Notes under the pieces: generated by a model
Seen by the model: the letters and a program-made list of their open reading frames with translations, nothing else
What the model was told of the DNA's origin: nothing
Database searches by the model: none
DNA from: Hofstenia miamia
Lineage: Eukaryota > Xenacoelomorpha > Acoela
Direction of reading: 5' to 3'
Assembly: GCA_004352715.1 (NCBI GenBank)
Contig: SCFE01000081.1
Coordinates: 1,099,238 to 1,163,237 of the forward strand
DNA length: 64,000 nt
Part shown: positions 31,641 to 63,955 of the stretch, one piece after another
Layout: every line of letters starts with the position of its first letter
Position numbering within the stretch: position 1 is the first letter of the stretch
Position numbers and translations under genes: made by a program

Positions 31641-34600
31641 GTGACAGAATGCAAACTTAAAGGCACCTATTCTTAACAAAAGACAAGAGGGCAAATTTAA
31701 TAAGAGGAATTAAAATTTGTAAATGATTTGTTATGATCAAGTACTGATAAACAGGTCACAAAAAAGAATACAGCAAAAAATAGTTTTTCTAAAGGTTTTT
31801 TGCTTAACATTTTGTCAAAATAAACCAAACAGAAATTTAAATTTTTATCAATTGTCTGATTAGGAAAAAATTAACAATAACAACCTGTAAGTGATTTTAT
31901 TGTTTATTGTATATCAGTCAAATTTTAAACTGGGAAAATGAAGCTGTATTGAAATTAGTATTAATAAACTTTTAGTAGAGCTTAGTCATTCATTAAATTC
32001 ATTAAGACTTGTTCAGATCTATACTGAAATTAGATAGTTAAACTATTAAGTGGTGAGGGTGGTAGTGAAATGAATGATGGATATTGATTGTGCCTCAGAA
32101 GATCAATCTACAAACATCTTAATTAATTTATCTAATAAATTGCTACCTTATCTGAATATGAACTTAGATCTAATTTATATATTATGTAAATAATAATTTA
32201 ATTATGAATCTGATTCCCTTTCATTTGATAATAAAGGAAGAAATTTGTTGAACAAGGAAGAATAAGTTGCTGGATAATAATGAACTTAGAATTTAATTAT
32301 GTTAAATTACTAAAGAGAGAAACAAAGTCCATATTCAACTAATTTGTTATACATTCACACTGTAATCACTACATGATACAATTCCAAAAATTAAAACACA
32401 ATAACTTTCTGTATTACTTGGCAATTAAGTTAACTGCAGATGTCATAGTGAGAAGAGCATTAATATGATTCATCTGTTATAGGAAACACTGCACTGTGTT
32501 GATGTGAGCAGTTTGATTCAGCAGCACTTGTTAAACCTCAACATCACAATGCTAGCTACTAGTATGGCTTGAAGACACATTATAGATATGCTCAGTAACA
32601 TGCAAAAGCACTAACAGTTTAGGGGTCAATACTACAGATGAAGTTAAGATGAAACATATACCTAACCTAAGTTAAATAGTTTAATATCAAAGTGTTTGAA
32701 AGTCAAAGTGTTCGAAACATGATAAAAGACATTATTTTTTTAAATATCATAATTTACACAAGATAAAATAACATCAACTTATAATTCATAACAATATTTT
32801 GCAAATCATATTCAAATTATCTAAGCAAATTCATTGTGATTGTCAAGTGTTGCCATTATTAACAAAAAAACTCAATACTACTATACTTATAGTGCTTTTG
32901 TCATGGTTTTTCAACTTTCACATTAAAATAAGTGATTCATATAATATTTAAGCTATTTGAATGTTAACTAGAACAATAATTTTAAGCATTAAGTTTTTAT
33001 TTATAAATGCTATGTTGATTTTGAACACTTTGACTAACACCAGTTAAATATACATGCCAGCCAAGCTGTCCCCTGTCTGGGTGTCCTTTAACTAGGCAGA
33101 CAAATTTGAAACACATACTTTTTAATATAAAGTCAAGATAAAAAGTATAAAACAAATTTACTGAGAATAAACTGAAGAGAATATAAATTTACAAATTGCA
33201 CATATTTATAGAAAATACAACTGGTAATCATAAATAAAATCATACCATAGAAAAATATGGACTAATATCTGACAGGTACAAATTTGGTCTTCTGCTACTC
33301 AAAATTTACCATGATATTTAGCAGAAATTTAAAACTAAAAACATAGCAACTTTTTCAGTTTGTTAAATTATCAAATGAAGTAAATCATAAGATTAAAATT
33401 GAAAATTCTCTACAATAAAGAATTAAAGTAATGTCTGTGTTTATGCACAATATATTCGTTAAGCTATAGAAGAGAATGGCACAGTGGTATTTGCAAACAC
33501 AATAAATGTTGGAAATATATTATTTAGTAATTGCAATTATTTTTACTTTCTCTTAATGCATATGCCAATTTCCAAAAAATGCCAAAGTTATCTGCAGTAA
33601 TTTGAATATCATATGTTGTTCTTTTCATGCTTACTGTCATAACTGCCAAATTTTCAATGAAGTGATTTTTCAAGTCTCTGTATGCATGTAGATGGTAATC
33701 ATTTTTAAAATGCTTTACTGAAGAGTTGTAGTATCTCACAGAATATTCAAAAATTGAGAATTTCAATTACTAAAACCCTGATGAGTTGTTATTTATAAAT
33801 TATTTTTTTAAATTTTTTGTACATAAAATAATATTTTTGAAAGAAATGTTTTTGTAAAATGTTGTAGCAGACTAATGTCTATGATGTCATTAGTATAATG
33901 ACGTAATTTTGTAATTGAGTATATTATAATGAATTTAGCATATGGTATTTTACATTGGCAGAGTTTCGATTTCTTTTAAATATATCCTTGCGCTAATAGG
34001 TAATTCAAACATTCTATGTAGTTTTATTAGAGAATATGTATATTTTTATCTGCTCTAGAATGTATGAAGATTGTGGTTCGCACCATTAGTAATAGTGCTG
34101 TAGTTTCAGTGATGTCTTTAAATATCTTGAATTTATGTACTGGATATCAAATGCAGTTTCCAATTTATCGTTTTGTCGATTATTATTGACAATATATATT
34201 GTTTTATCCCATTTTTGGTTAATGAATGTACATACACTATTTTCAGGAATTTTTCTTAACTAATTTTTGTGCGTTTATTGAATGCTGAATTTTTGCATAA
34301 TCTGTGAAGGGTTTGCTAATGTAATAGCGCTATTGATTATAGAATTTTGTACAAAATCTCGCGGGGTCCTTTTTAATGAACAATAGTAAAATTATATTAC
34401 TTATTCTTTATAAACATTACACAATTCTATTCAATGTTTTTTTGCTTAATTACGTATTCTTTTGTTGTTAATTGCAGAATTTGTTTGTATTATAGTCGCT
34501 TCAAATTGGCAACTTGCTTTTCTATGAATTCTTCCATCTATAGTTTAAATTATTTAAGTTTTATCTTTAGTGGACAATATATAATTTGCTTTGCTAAGTC

Positions 34601-35372
34601 CCAGCAGATTTATATTAAATTTTGTTGACATTCTTTGTGAACTTTAAGCAAATTTATGTGTGAACAATATGTAATTATATATCTTTGAAAGTATTGGACT
34701 GTTTCACAATGGCATAAATTCTTTAATAGTCAATGCAATTTCAATAATTGTGGGAAAATAAAAATTTGTACCTTTATGTATTAATGGTGTGTATATTTTT
34801 ATTTTAATGCTTTAATTTTGTGGAAATACAACTTCGTTATTGATCTTTTGATTCCCATTTTTTACAATTTATTTTTTAGAATCTAGCTGCTATATGAAGA
34901 GTCATGTTTGTAAGACAATACTATTGTATATCTCCTAAATGCAATTTGATAATATTATATTGTATTTTTAGCTTTATTTGTTCAATTTTATTAACCTACA
35001 TATTTTGGCAAGCGCACATTTTCTAGTTTTCTACCTATATTTGGTTCGGTTGCTAAGTTGTGTCAACATTTTTTGCAGATAAGCTATTCGCAATTTTTAT
35101 ATTATATTTTATTGGTAACATTTATTTTGATTTGTTGAGATGTAATCTATTTGTTTTGTAGATCATGAGTGACTTGTCTTTTCTATTAATTCGTCACATA
35201 TGTTCATCTATTTTTATGAACTTATCATCTGTTGTAACTTTCTGTTTGCACAAATTGTCATGCTCTATATTTTAACTTTTGATTTTATTTTCCATTTGCT
35301 TTTGAAATTGCTGTAACGAAATGGCTGGAAACTCAATCTAACAATTTAATTTATTTTTAGAATGATGTGACT
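31641..35372. other. Intergenic sequence upstream of the TMEM184 gene
   Basis: AT-rich with no convincing ORF. It contains one MITE-like element (32702-33034). The promoter and any 5' non-coding exon of the TMEM184 gene should lie here, but I cannot place them. A splice-acceptor-like TTATTTTTAG ends at 35360, 12 bp before the start codon, which suggests that an upstream untranslated exon exists. Confidence 0.5.
32702..33034. mobile_element. MITE-like element with GTCAAAGTGTTC inverted ends
   Basis: GTCAAAGTGTTCGAAA at the left; the reverse complement of the right end is GTCAAAGTGTTCAAAA. 333 bp, non-coding. A partial extra copy of the left motif (TCAAAGTGTTTGAAA) starts near 32689. No target duplication was established. 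Confidence 0.6.
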
Positions 35373-55190
<19,818 letters not shown>

Positions 55191-55664
55191 TTTACGCAAG
55201 AAAGCATGCTATCTCTGCATGTTGCATCTAAGTGCAGTATAAATTGTCAATGTCCATTCACTTGGACATCAGTGTTTGCCTGCAAAATTGAAAATTGTGA
55301 TGAATTGTATATTTTGTTGTAAAATTCGCAAATACGTGTATATTATGTATTAAATTACGTGTGTTTTTAAACAGCATTTTTCCATTTCATGGATTAGGAA
55401 AACTCGATCATTAGTGAATATGACCGGACATTGCTATGACAAAACATTCAATCTGTATTTTTTGTTTAAATATCAAACGTAAAAATTTTTAGAAAGTATA
55501 AATAATAGTCTAAATCAGGTGCCTCCAACGGGGTTTATAACGACACCCATTGGTCGATTAGCTCTTATGAGTCGAAAATCGCTAAGGGGTGGAAAGGGTA
55601 TGGAAGATTTGCCTCAACTCTGATTTTGAACGGCTAGCAATAGATAAAATATACGTCTTTTAGG
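55191..55664. other. TMEM184 3' UTR and flank
   Basis: No gene. The ATTAAA at 55349 is the best candidate 3' end signal. Confidence 0.5.
55349..55354 (+). terminator. Possible polyadenylation signal of the TMEM184 gene
   Basis: ATTAAA, a common variant signal, lies 159 bp after the stop and is followed by GT-rich sequence (TTACGTGTGTTTTT). No AATAAA is closer. Supported by position only. Confidence 0.35.
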
Positions 55665-56039
55665 CAGTGTTTTGGCTATTTAAATCACTTGATTTAAATC
55701 GGATTTAAATCAAAGCACAATATTACTTCAATTATTGATTTAAATCAAGTGCACTAAAAGATACAACTAGTGGATTTTAGTTGTTTTGAAGTCATTGCCC
55801 TGATATTGGAATGAATTGGCAAGCTCTGAAATTATTTTTTTGCATGTTTTTTATCGTCAGTTTCTTTAAAATTGATTAAATTATAGTATTTCGAAAATAT
55901 TAGTATCAAAAGGATAACTAATATTTACTACCTTAGAAGATTGTCTGGGTAAAATTGAAATATATAAAAAATCCGATTTAAATAAAAAATCCGATTTTTT
56001 TGATTTTTTAAATTTAAATTAAATGTTTTCTCAACACTG
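55665..56039. mobile_element. hAT-type MITE, 375 bp, with 8-bp target duplication
   Basis: Ends CAGTGTTTTGGC... and ...CAACACTG. Flanking octamers CTTTTAGG and TGTTTAGG agree at six of eight positions. The subterminal parts are full of palindromic GATTTAAATC units (55690-55760 and 55970-56030). Non-coding. Confidence 0.75.
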
Positions 56040-56352
56040 TGTTTAGGAATATATTATGAGCCGTTAACTTAAAGTTGGACTTTTCAAAATTTTCAAAAAC
56101 TTAGAAAGGCTCAAAAAAAATTTTTGGACACAAAAATATCATTTTCATTACTATCAAACAAAGAATACAAAACACTAGTGCTCTAAGTGAGCCAACTCAA
56201 ATAATTCACTGGCCTCCCGTCTAGATTGTATTGACCACGCACTATCATGATATCCTATTATTGCAGATATGCTGATTTCTTACACTCTGCATTGAATGAA
56301 TCCTATAAAAGCGCAATTATATTTCACTATGAAGTAATCACTTTCTGCATAC

Positions 56353-56687
56353 CAGACTTGTCAACTAACCGACATTTCCAAGCTCGACTCGTTTAAATTT
56401 TGTGTAAGTTCGGCTCAACTCTTCACATAAAATCTTTGACTGAGGCTCGTTTTAGCTCGGAATTTTTTAAAAATTATTGTTCTCAAAGAATTTTTTACAT
56501 AGCTCTTCCTATGATTTAATAAACATTTCTTGAATAAGTATATAGGTAAGGCACACAGACTGCAAAAAATAAGAAAAATCTCCATTATCAAATTAAAAAT
56601 CAAAACTATAAACTTGCTTTGCCTAAAATTGGCTCTTTGTATAGCAAATACTGTGCTCAAGCTCGCCTCGGCTGGTTGACAAGTCTG
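56353..56687. mobile_element. hAT-type MITE, 335 bp, with 8-bp target duplication
   Basis: The left end CAGACTTGTCAACTAACCGA and right end, inverted CAGACTTGTCAACCAGCCGA, match at 18 of 20 positions. Flanking octamers CTGCATAC and CCGCATAC differ at one base. Both ends carry a GAGCTCG/AAGCTCG subterminal motif that recurs inside. Non-coding. Confidence 0.85.
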
Positions 56688-56759
56688 CCGCATACATAGG
56701 TGGTTTCCTATCAGTTCATGTTTTAATTTTAACATAAATGTTGAACAATCTAGCAATAT

Positions 56760-57600
56760 TTTAAACGCAGACTAGACAGTTTAGACTAAAATATATGACT
56801 ATCAAAGTAGGACTATGTCCATAGCAATTGTTTTCGTTTAAGTACTGATTCATACGCATATTTTACACAATGGTACCGTACAGAAAGCGAAAATTTATCA
56901 ATTTTTAACACTTAAATCTATGTGGTCAATGTATAGCGAAATGCAATCTTGTACTAATATGGATGGAGCGCCGAATCTGCAAGCATTGCTTCCATGAAAA
57001 AATTCTTCTTTGAATAATCTTTCTTTATTGATATAATTTTCATTCAGTATTGTTGCTTTGTTCGCTATTTCGCTTGCCAATCGAGCAGTAGGTAAAAATT
57101 TGAATGTAGTATGAATGGTTAAGAATTAAATAATATAAATTAATAAATTCAAAAAAATATTCCGTAAAAACAGAAGTAACCCAGGAGGAATCCTCAAAAC
57201 GAGTAATAATACTTACATTAAACTTGAAGATATATTTCTACCTTCAAGGTCATCGGCAGTTTCTTTACAAATTATTCCCTCTAAATTTATTAGATTTTAC
57301 AATAATTGAAATTTACCAATAAGTAGGAAAACTTAAGATACAATTAAAAAAGAATAAATATCCAAATAATTTCATAGATCGACATTTTAAGAAATCATTA
57401 GAAGTCACTTTAATTAAGAACAAAAGATCAAAAAACAATCGAACTAAGTTTGGACTACAGGTGAATCCTTCAAAGTGTGCATTAATGTTTCTTTGAAATC
57501 CTTCATTGGAGAAACGAACTTCAATCGAATACATGTTAAATGAAATTTGTCCTGGTATTTGCATAACTTCTTTAAGTGATTAAGTTGTTCTTGTTGCAAG
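56760..57600. other. Intergenic stretch, nothing recognised
   Basis: AT-rich; open frames here are short and unsupported. Confidence 0.6.
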
Positions 57601-57602
57601 TA

Positions 57603-58860
57603 TTGATTCAGATACTACTTTGAAGTTTCTGCAGACAAAACACAATGAGCTAGAACTTCTCACAGACAAATTAGTAGATCTAGATGCTCATACTGCTCTT
57701 TTCTTGCTGAAGAATGCATTGGGGATACCAAAGTTATTGTACGGTCTTCGTTGCTCGTTGACATTCTTGCATTTTAACCATCTTGAGAAGAATGATGCTC
57801 TTTTCAATAGTCTGCTTGAACGTATTACCAACGTCAATTTGTCAGAAAATGCAACTACAAGCTTGTCTACCAGTTTTCTTAGGTGGCTTAGGAATACCTT
57901 TAACCAGTATTTTGGCATCCAGTTGTTTTCTTGCAACTGTGGCTAAATGTGAAAATTTTAATGTTAAGATTGCTCCTGGATGTCTCCCTACGATTGAGAA
58001 GCACATGCTTTAGATTTGTGGTTAAAGCTGTCTCATAATTCACAAACTCCAGATAGACAAGCTTCTACTGTTTAAAGAATTTTGTCTTTTCCTGTTTTCA
58101 AACAACTAGGGAGCCTCCTAGTGAGCCATTTGTCTGAAAAAGATCTTGCAAGGTTTCAGGCAATTCAAGGCAATTTAGCTGGAGGGTGGCTTAATGTTCT
58201 TCCATCAAACAAATTTAACCTGAACAATGTCACTTTGTGTATCAGTGTTGCCTCAAGACTTGGTGTTCATGTATGTGAGCAACCTGTATTTTTGGCGCAC
58301 ATTTTTCAGCTGATGGTCTTCATGGATTGTCTTGTAAGAGGAGTGAGGATCGTTTTGCATATCATTCTCAATTGAATAACCTTTTTAAGCGCACTTTTTC
58401 AATGATCGACGTCCCTTCAATTTTAGAACCATCGGGATTGATCAGAAAAGATGGGAAACGACCTGATGGCGTAACTACTGTTCCTTGGTCAAGAGGAAGC
58501 TCCTTACTGTGGGACGTTACAGTAATTGATGCAATTGCTCCCAGTCGGATTTCAACTTTTGCTCCTGCTAAAGCTGCAACAGATGCTGAATCCCGAAAAA
58601 TATCTAAATATTGTGACGTTGTTCAACAAGGTTATATATTTCAACCCCTAGCTTTTGAATGTCAAGGCGGTGCAGGTAAATTATCTGGAGACTTTATTTC
58701 CCAACTTCGCAAGTCCCTAATATTTTTATCAAAGGAACCATGTGCGGCAGAGTATTTTAATCAACGTTTGAGTATTATAATTCAGCAGACAAATGCCGCT
58801 TGCATTTTGGGGGAAATAGAAGATGAATCTTCACTAGAAGAATTGTTTTATGTCATCTAG
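57603..58860 (+). pseudogene. LINE ORF2 C-terminal region, 5'-truncated
   Basis: Four pieces of one decayed frame. 57603-57890 has LELLTDKLVDLDAHTALFLL and IPKLLYGLRCS, the post-RT region of a non-LTR retrotransposon. A shift at about 57880 leads to VFLGGLGIPLTS. 58082-58300 has FQAIQGNLAGGWLNVLPSNK and ASRLGVHVC. A shift at about 58296 leads to 58327-58860: the GLHGLSCK-R-S motif, then LIRKDGKRPDGVTTVPWSRG and LLWDVTVIDAIAPS. I have seen this C-terminal domain in many invertebrate LINEs, but I do not assign a clade. RT itself is missing. The stop at 58858 is probably the native end. Confidence 0.82.
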
Positions 58861-59224
58861 ATAGATTGGACATTAGGGAAAAAAAGAATATTTAGGAAAT
58901 AATGACAAACATCGACTTGCCCACGTAATTAAAACCTTAGGCTAAATTGAAGAACAAAGTGGCACAGGGATGACGTCAAGAAAATAAAGCAAGCCCGAAT
59001 AAAAACCAAAATTTATGGAGTTCATTAAAAAAAATAGAAATATTGTCAATTCAAATCTTTCATTTAAAGAAGATGATTTATAATTTGAACCATAATTCGG
59101 ATTACTAAATATTTATTGTACATACATAGATTTGTATTTAAAAATTGTAAAATTTGTAGATGATTTTGAATTTATAATTGTCTTATGTACAAGACAAAAA
59201 ATTATGAACATTGTTTTAAGATCA

Positions 59225-59450
59225 AATATCGAGGACTCCACACTGAAAACATGATCAAAGAACTAAGAAAAATATCACTAATAAAGAAACTAAGAAATAA
59301 ATTCAACAACCTTAGAAATCAATAAATCAAATATAATCTACCAAGTAAAAGGCATCTGTGGTAAAGATTATATTGGTTTTTCTAGTAGACAATTAACAAG
59401 CAGAATTAAAGAACATGAGATAAATTCTAGTATATATCTAATTATCTAAT
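59225..59450 (+). pseudogene. Penelope-like GIY-YIG endonuclease remnant
   Basis: One frame at 59324-59450 reads NIIYQVKGICGKDYIGFSSR then QLTSRIKEHE. The IxY...YIG core, the Arg after the YIG strand and the R-x3-H pattern are the GIY-YIG nuclease signature that closes the ORF of Penelope-like retroelements. The upstream 70 nt are compatible with the RT-endonuclease linker but broken. It is not adjacent to the Penelope RT at 43625, so it is a separate copy or a dispersed fragment. Confidence 0.7.
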
Positions 59451-59605
59451 TAAATGCGGACTAAAATTTGAATCAAAAATACTACATCAGACATCAAGAT
59501 CAAGTTATTTAAAAATTTTTACAGCATTTTCATAAAATTCTTGCAACCAATCTTGAACACCAAATAAGACTAAATTTAGAAATTAAAACTACCACTATTT
59601 AACAT

Positions 59606-60700
59606 TTTTAATAATAATAATATTTATTTTTAAAATCCTCTGTATATATAATCACTATACAAATAAAGTGATAAGCACTTATTAAGATTTTAAAAATAGT
59701 TTTTTCTGGCTCAATTACTAAGCTTAGTTGTTGGGATTGATTGAGTTCTTTGGTATTTAAATAGTTGATTTTTCTTGTTTTCAAATACATTTTTACGCTT
59801 CTTTTAAAGTCTTTAATTAATTTTTCTTGTTTAAATTGAGGTGGTAATTCATTCCATAAGTCAATACAAATTTATTAAATGAGTTCTTCATCATATTTTC
59901 CTTAAATTTAAGTTTTCTATAAGAATTTGTTCTTAAATGTATTTTGTTATCCTTCAATTTAAAAAATACTTCTAGAGATCTTAGTTTTTTTGTAGATATT
60001 CTAATGAAAATAAGTAGTTATCTTCTTTGATTGTAGCTTGATTTCATCTTTCACAGATGGTATTGATACTCCAATTGGAAATTCTTTCAAGTTTGTTCTT
60101 AATTCTTTTATTGAGAGTTGTTAATAAACAGGCTGAATATATGTATTAAGGTAATATATATGATTTTATTTTTCTAATTTATAGGTATGAATTTTTGAAT
60201 TTTAGTTAGTGTTTTGATTCCTTGTATCATTTTCTGCATTATTTTGTTGTCTTCAATTTCAAATGTTAACTTATTGTCAAAGATTATTCCTAAGCAATTA
60301 GTTTTTGTTTCTTCTTGTATAATATTATTGTTTATTTTTACCATAAATTTTTCAGTCCTATTAGAAATATTTAATCCCATAAATCTAGTGTTTTCAACAT
60401 TTAATTTCATTTTAATTTTTTCAAAGTATAATATTCCAGTTTGTAATGTGCTTAACAATTCACAATGGTTAGTTGAATACAGCAGGGTGTCATCGGCATA
60501 TTGCACACATTTTATGTTTTTATTAAAATTGATGTCATTAACATAAAGATTAAATATTAATGGCCCTAGAATTGAGCCTTGAGGTATTCCTTTATTAATT
60601 ATTAGTTTATTAGAGATTTCATTGTTTACTTTTACTTATTATTGTCTATTAATTAAATATGAGGTTAATAACTTAGTTGCATATTCATTAAAGTTGTATG
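59606..60700 (-). pseudogene. LINE reverse transcriptase fragment, minus strand
   Basis: Reading downward from about 60690: [20 protein letters not shown] (about 60595-60540), then [18 protein letters not shown] (60500-60450) with the YADD catalytic box, then [13 protein letters not shown] and [13 protein letters not shown]. The thumb and C-terminal region follow in shifted frames to about 59800, with EVFFKLKDNKIHLRTNSYRK near 59960. An (ATT)n-like tail, AATAATAATAAT, at 59608-59622 marks the likely 3' end. The order of motifs is that of non-LTR RT. The 5' end is cut near 60700. Confidence 0.85.
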
Positions 60701-61019
60701 TATTCTAGCATCATCAGGGTTAGAATAACCATAGAGTAAATTTAATAATCAATAGAGTTATAGCGTTCATATTTAGAACGTAGTTAGCATGAAATAACAG
60801 CATTAGCACTTTCAACGAAACAATGTAACAATAGTAATTAGAGATCGAGAATTCATAGCGTCTAAAATTGTAAACACATAACTGCATATTAGTGGAAGTA
60901 TGAGAATTTACGTGGCAATTACTGCCAAAGCAGTACAGGCTAGCGGTCATCAAATACATAAAACAAACATCACTGGATCAGTTGAAACCCCGGAGAAATG
61001 ACTGTATTAATCAGTAACT

Positions 61020-61310
61020 AAAAGTTTAATAAGCAATCGCGCACAAGGTTGCCCTATTTATACAACTATTAACTAAAGCATTAAATAGAATGTACAATAA
61101 CCTGCCAATGGCATAACTAAAAATAATGTCTGTGCATGACGTAGGCAGCATGATACATTTCGCGCGGGAGCCAATAAATGAGTTTCTGAGACGTCTAGCA
61201 GCAACAGAGTATTTGCGAAAACGGGAATAATGAATGAAAAAGAAACAAGGGTTCTTGGCTATAGCCAATGCCACACGCCCACGCAACAGAAACGCCGGAA
61301 GCAACTAAAC
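61020..61310 (-). promoter_or_regulatory. GC-richer block with TATA box on the minus strand, possible LTR
   Basis: The minus strand has TATAAATAGGG (61062 down to 61052) in a block (61020-61310) that is clearly less AT-rich than its flanks. It is followed downstream on that strand by ATTAAA-type and GTTTCAACTG sequence. This could be the promoter of a solo LTR, but no terminal TG...CA pair or target duplication was established. Confidence 0.25.
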
Positions 61311-62320
61311 ATTGAGACGGCAAAACTTCCTAAGCTTAAATGTCAACATTTTTCTTAAATTTAAAAATATCATGAAGCATTGAAGTATTTTTTTGTTTGT
61401 GGAAGAAATACTTGGCGATCATGACATGTTGAAGAAGATATAGGCTAATCGAGCATGTTGCAAGGAAGGTGTGGAAAGCAACGATAAAATCACAAATAAA
61501 AAATTTAATAAGACACGTTGCTTAAAAGGGTCATTTTGTGGCCATAACACAAGAAATTTGGTTATAGTTTCATTGGAGCATGACTAACCAATATTTAGAG
61601 ACGTTTTAAAAACACTCAGTTCAATGAGAAATGTTTTTGATCTATTTACCTTTACCACAATATTGTGAAAATTTGGAGCCTAAATTGTAGATTAATAACT
61701 ATTTGAATTTGTAATCGTGAGGAAAAGTACACATTCAATAGACTTGTTTATATTGGAAGTGAAACAATAAATAAGATCTTTGAAGCTGTCTGTAATAGCC
61801 ATGGTGAAGATGTTTAAATGATATTGCATGTTGATGAATTGTGACAAGTGCTTCCAAAAACTGATTCATCCCAAAATTCATTCCCCAAAAGCTGATTATT
61901 GCAAATACAAAATAGTAGTCAGAAGAATTTTTAGAATTTTGTGTCCTTTACATTACTAAACTATGTCATTAATTTACTAATTCATTTTTACTTAAATTTT
62001 CACACAAATATTTTCACTAATTTTATGAGTATTTTTCATGAAAATAAAAATGTTTAAATTGAACATCTAACATTAGCATTAGTTGCTTAAAAAGTCCATT
62101 TTTGTATTGAAATTTTTGCAATATTTACTTGTCAAATTGTTTTATATAAGCATAGACCCAGAATTAATGCAATTATGTACACATAGGCATATTTCTTTGC
62201 TTATCATTATAAGAATCAGTACAGTAAAAAAATATTTTGGGTTTTTAAGTTATATTGATAAAATGTATGTTTTATTATTGCATCTGAGTTTTATTCAGCA
62301 TATTAAATTCAAATATTGAG
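61311..62320. other. Intergenic AT-rich stretch, nothing recognised
   Basis: No coding or repeat structure that I could support. Confidence 0.6.
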
Positions 62321-62559
62321 GTTGGACAGCCACCCCAAGAAGAATATTGGGATGCCAATTGCCACCCTTGCATCCCACTTCCGGCGCCACTGCCATGCAA
62401 TGCTAAAATCAGGGCATGTTGTCAGAAAGTTTTTAGGGAGATGGTTTTTGTAAGAGTTTGTGGGTGTCATTCAAGAGGTTTAAAGTTCTGGTCTCTTCCC
62501 AAGTAATATTGGCAACGTCTTTTTCTCAGCAGAGGTAGGCCAGAGTTTCAAGTTGTGTA

Positions 62560-63955
62560 GTTGAGCTTTTGTGGTAACAGAGGTATTTTAGTTTCTTCAG
62601 AATGTACAGTACAGTCTTTGCTCTTTGAGAGCTGTCATGAGGGTCATTTTTGTGTCCACATCAGACGTGTGGGCTATTGTGGTATCACGTTTAGCGTCAG
62701 GAAAAAAGAACTGGAACATCAAGTTTAGTGATTGATGATAGTTTGTGTTCTTGAATAAGAAGTTTATGTTTTGTAGGATGAGTTCTTCAGTCATTTGATT
62801 GGGATCGTTTATTTCAGCTCAAATCATTGTTACAATTGCAATGCGACGTGAGACATTGTAATAGAGAAGGTCTTCTTATATTGTTGGTGCAGGCAAATAG
62901 CATAAGTGATTTGATTTTCTTTTTACTGATTTTTATTTTTATCTTTAGATTTTTTATTTTTTGCCTAATAGGTAGCCCTTTTTTGTATGCATCCTCAGGG
63001 ATTCTCAATGCCGATGAGAAGTCAATAACCTTGATCTCTGTGTGTGGGTGTATTGGCAATCTCTTTAAACATTTTTGTACGTTTGAGGTTCATTATCTCT
63101 TGAGTGGTGTTGTAACAAAGTTTGTAAAATGGGATGTGGTGTTTGATGAGCTTCATTGATTTATCTTTGGTGTACCGCGTGATTACTGGGATCCCGATGA
63201 GGAAGGGTGGAATACAGAATTCATTTGATTTGGAAATTTGGTTTTCTAATTGATTCCAGCGACCTGTTGTCTCTGAAATTTGGGAAGTACAAAATTTTAC
63301 TGGATAATTCAGGGATTTGTGATCAATTTCTGGAAGAACATCTAAGTTGGATGTCTTGGTGAGAGATTGTTTTATTTTTCGAGGAATTAAGAAGCTAGTT
63401 GAGGTGCATTCAATGTCAAGGGCTACTTATTGGTTGGGGGCCATCAGCTTTTCCAGTTTGCTTTTGGTATAGGATTCTTTGAAGAGGTTCACTTTAGTTA
63501 GTTTGATGTCCGATATTTTGTCAGGAGTGTAAGCAATTGGTGTGATTTTTATCTGCATTTTGTTGTTCAGGATGGACTTGCCAACCAAAAAGTTTTGGTT
63601 CTCTGCTCTGATCCATGTCAGTGTTTGTATGATTTCGGTTTTCGATAGTTTTTCATTCATTATTTGATCTATCTGTTGTTGTATGCATGGAGAGAGTTGA
63701 ATAGTTGATGCGGAAAGGAGTTTTTCATCTTCTTTGAGTGTGACGGTGGTTTTTGGGAGGAGGTTGATGACTCTAATGGGTTTAAATTGTCTGTGGGTGT
63801 TTATTGTTTCTTCATTTACAGAGATGATTGTGTATGTAATTTTAGGATAGCTTGTGTGTAAGTATTGGAATAGATTGCGACTTTTTCCTTGATGTTGTGG
63901 TTGTGGCAATTTCAAGATATGATTGGGTACTGTGTGGGATCCGTTCAATTAACAT
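62560..63955 (-). pseudogene. Long decayed coding region of unknown family
   Basis: Minus strand, entering from the window edge. 63948-63427 is open for 173 codons, with residues such as FKPIRVINLLPKTTVTLKED, a regular polar composition and Thr-Trp-Ile-Arg-Ala-Glu near residue 110. After TAA at 63427 the same frame continues for about 120 codons (LDIECTSTSFLIPRKIKQSL; CIPPFLIGIPVITRY) to about 63065. Two shifted pieces then follow, 63059-62814 (KVIDFSSALRIPEDAYKKGL) and 62794-62597 (FFFPDAKRDTTIAHTSDVDT). This is too long and too protein-like to be chance. I do not recognise it. It may be a structural or accessory protein of a mobile element. Confidence 0.5.

Noticed and set aside
33524-33766. 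80-codon minus-strand ORF upstream of TMEM184
   Set aside because: No recognisable motif and a length expected by chance in AT-rich DNA.
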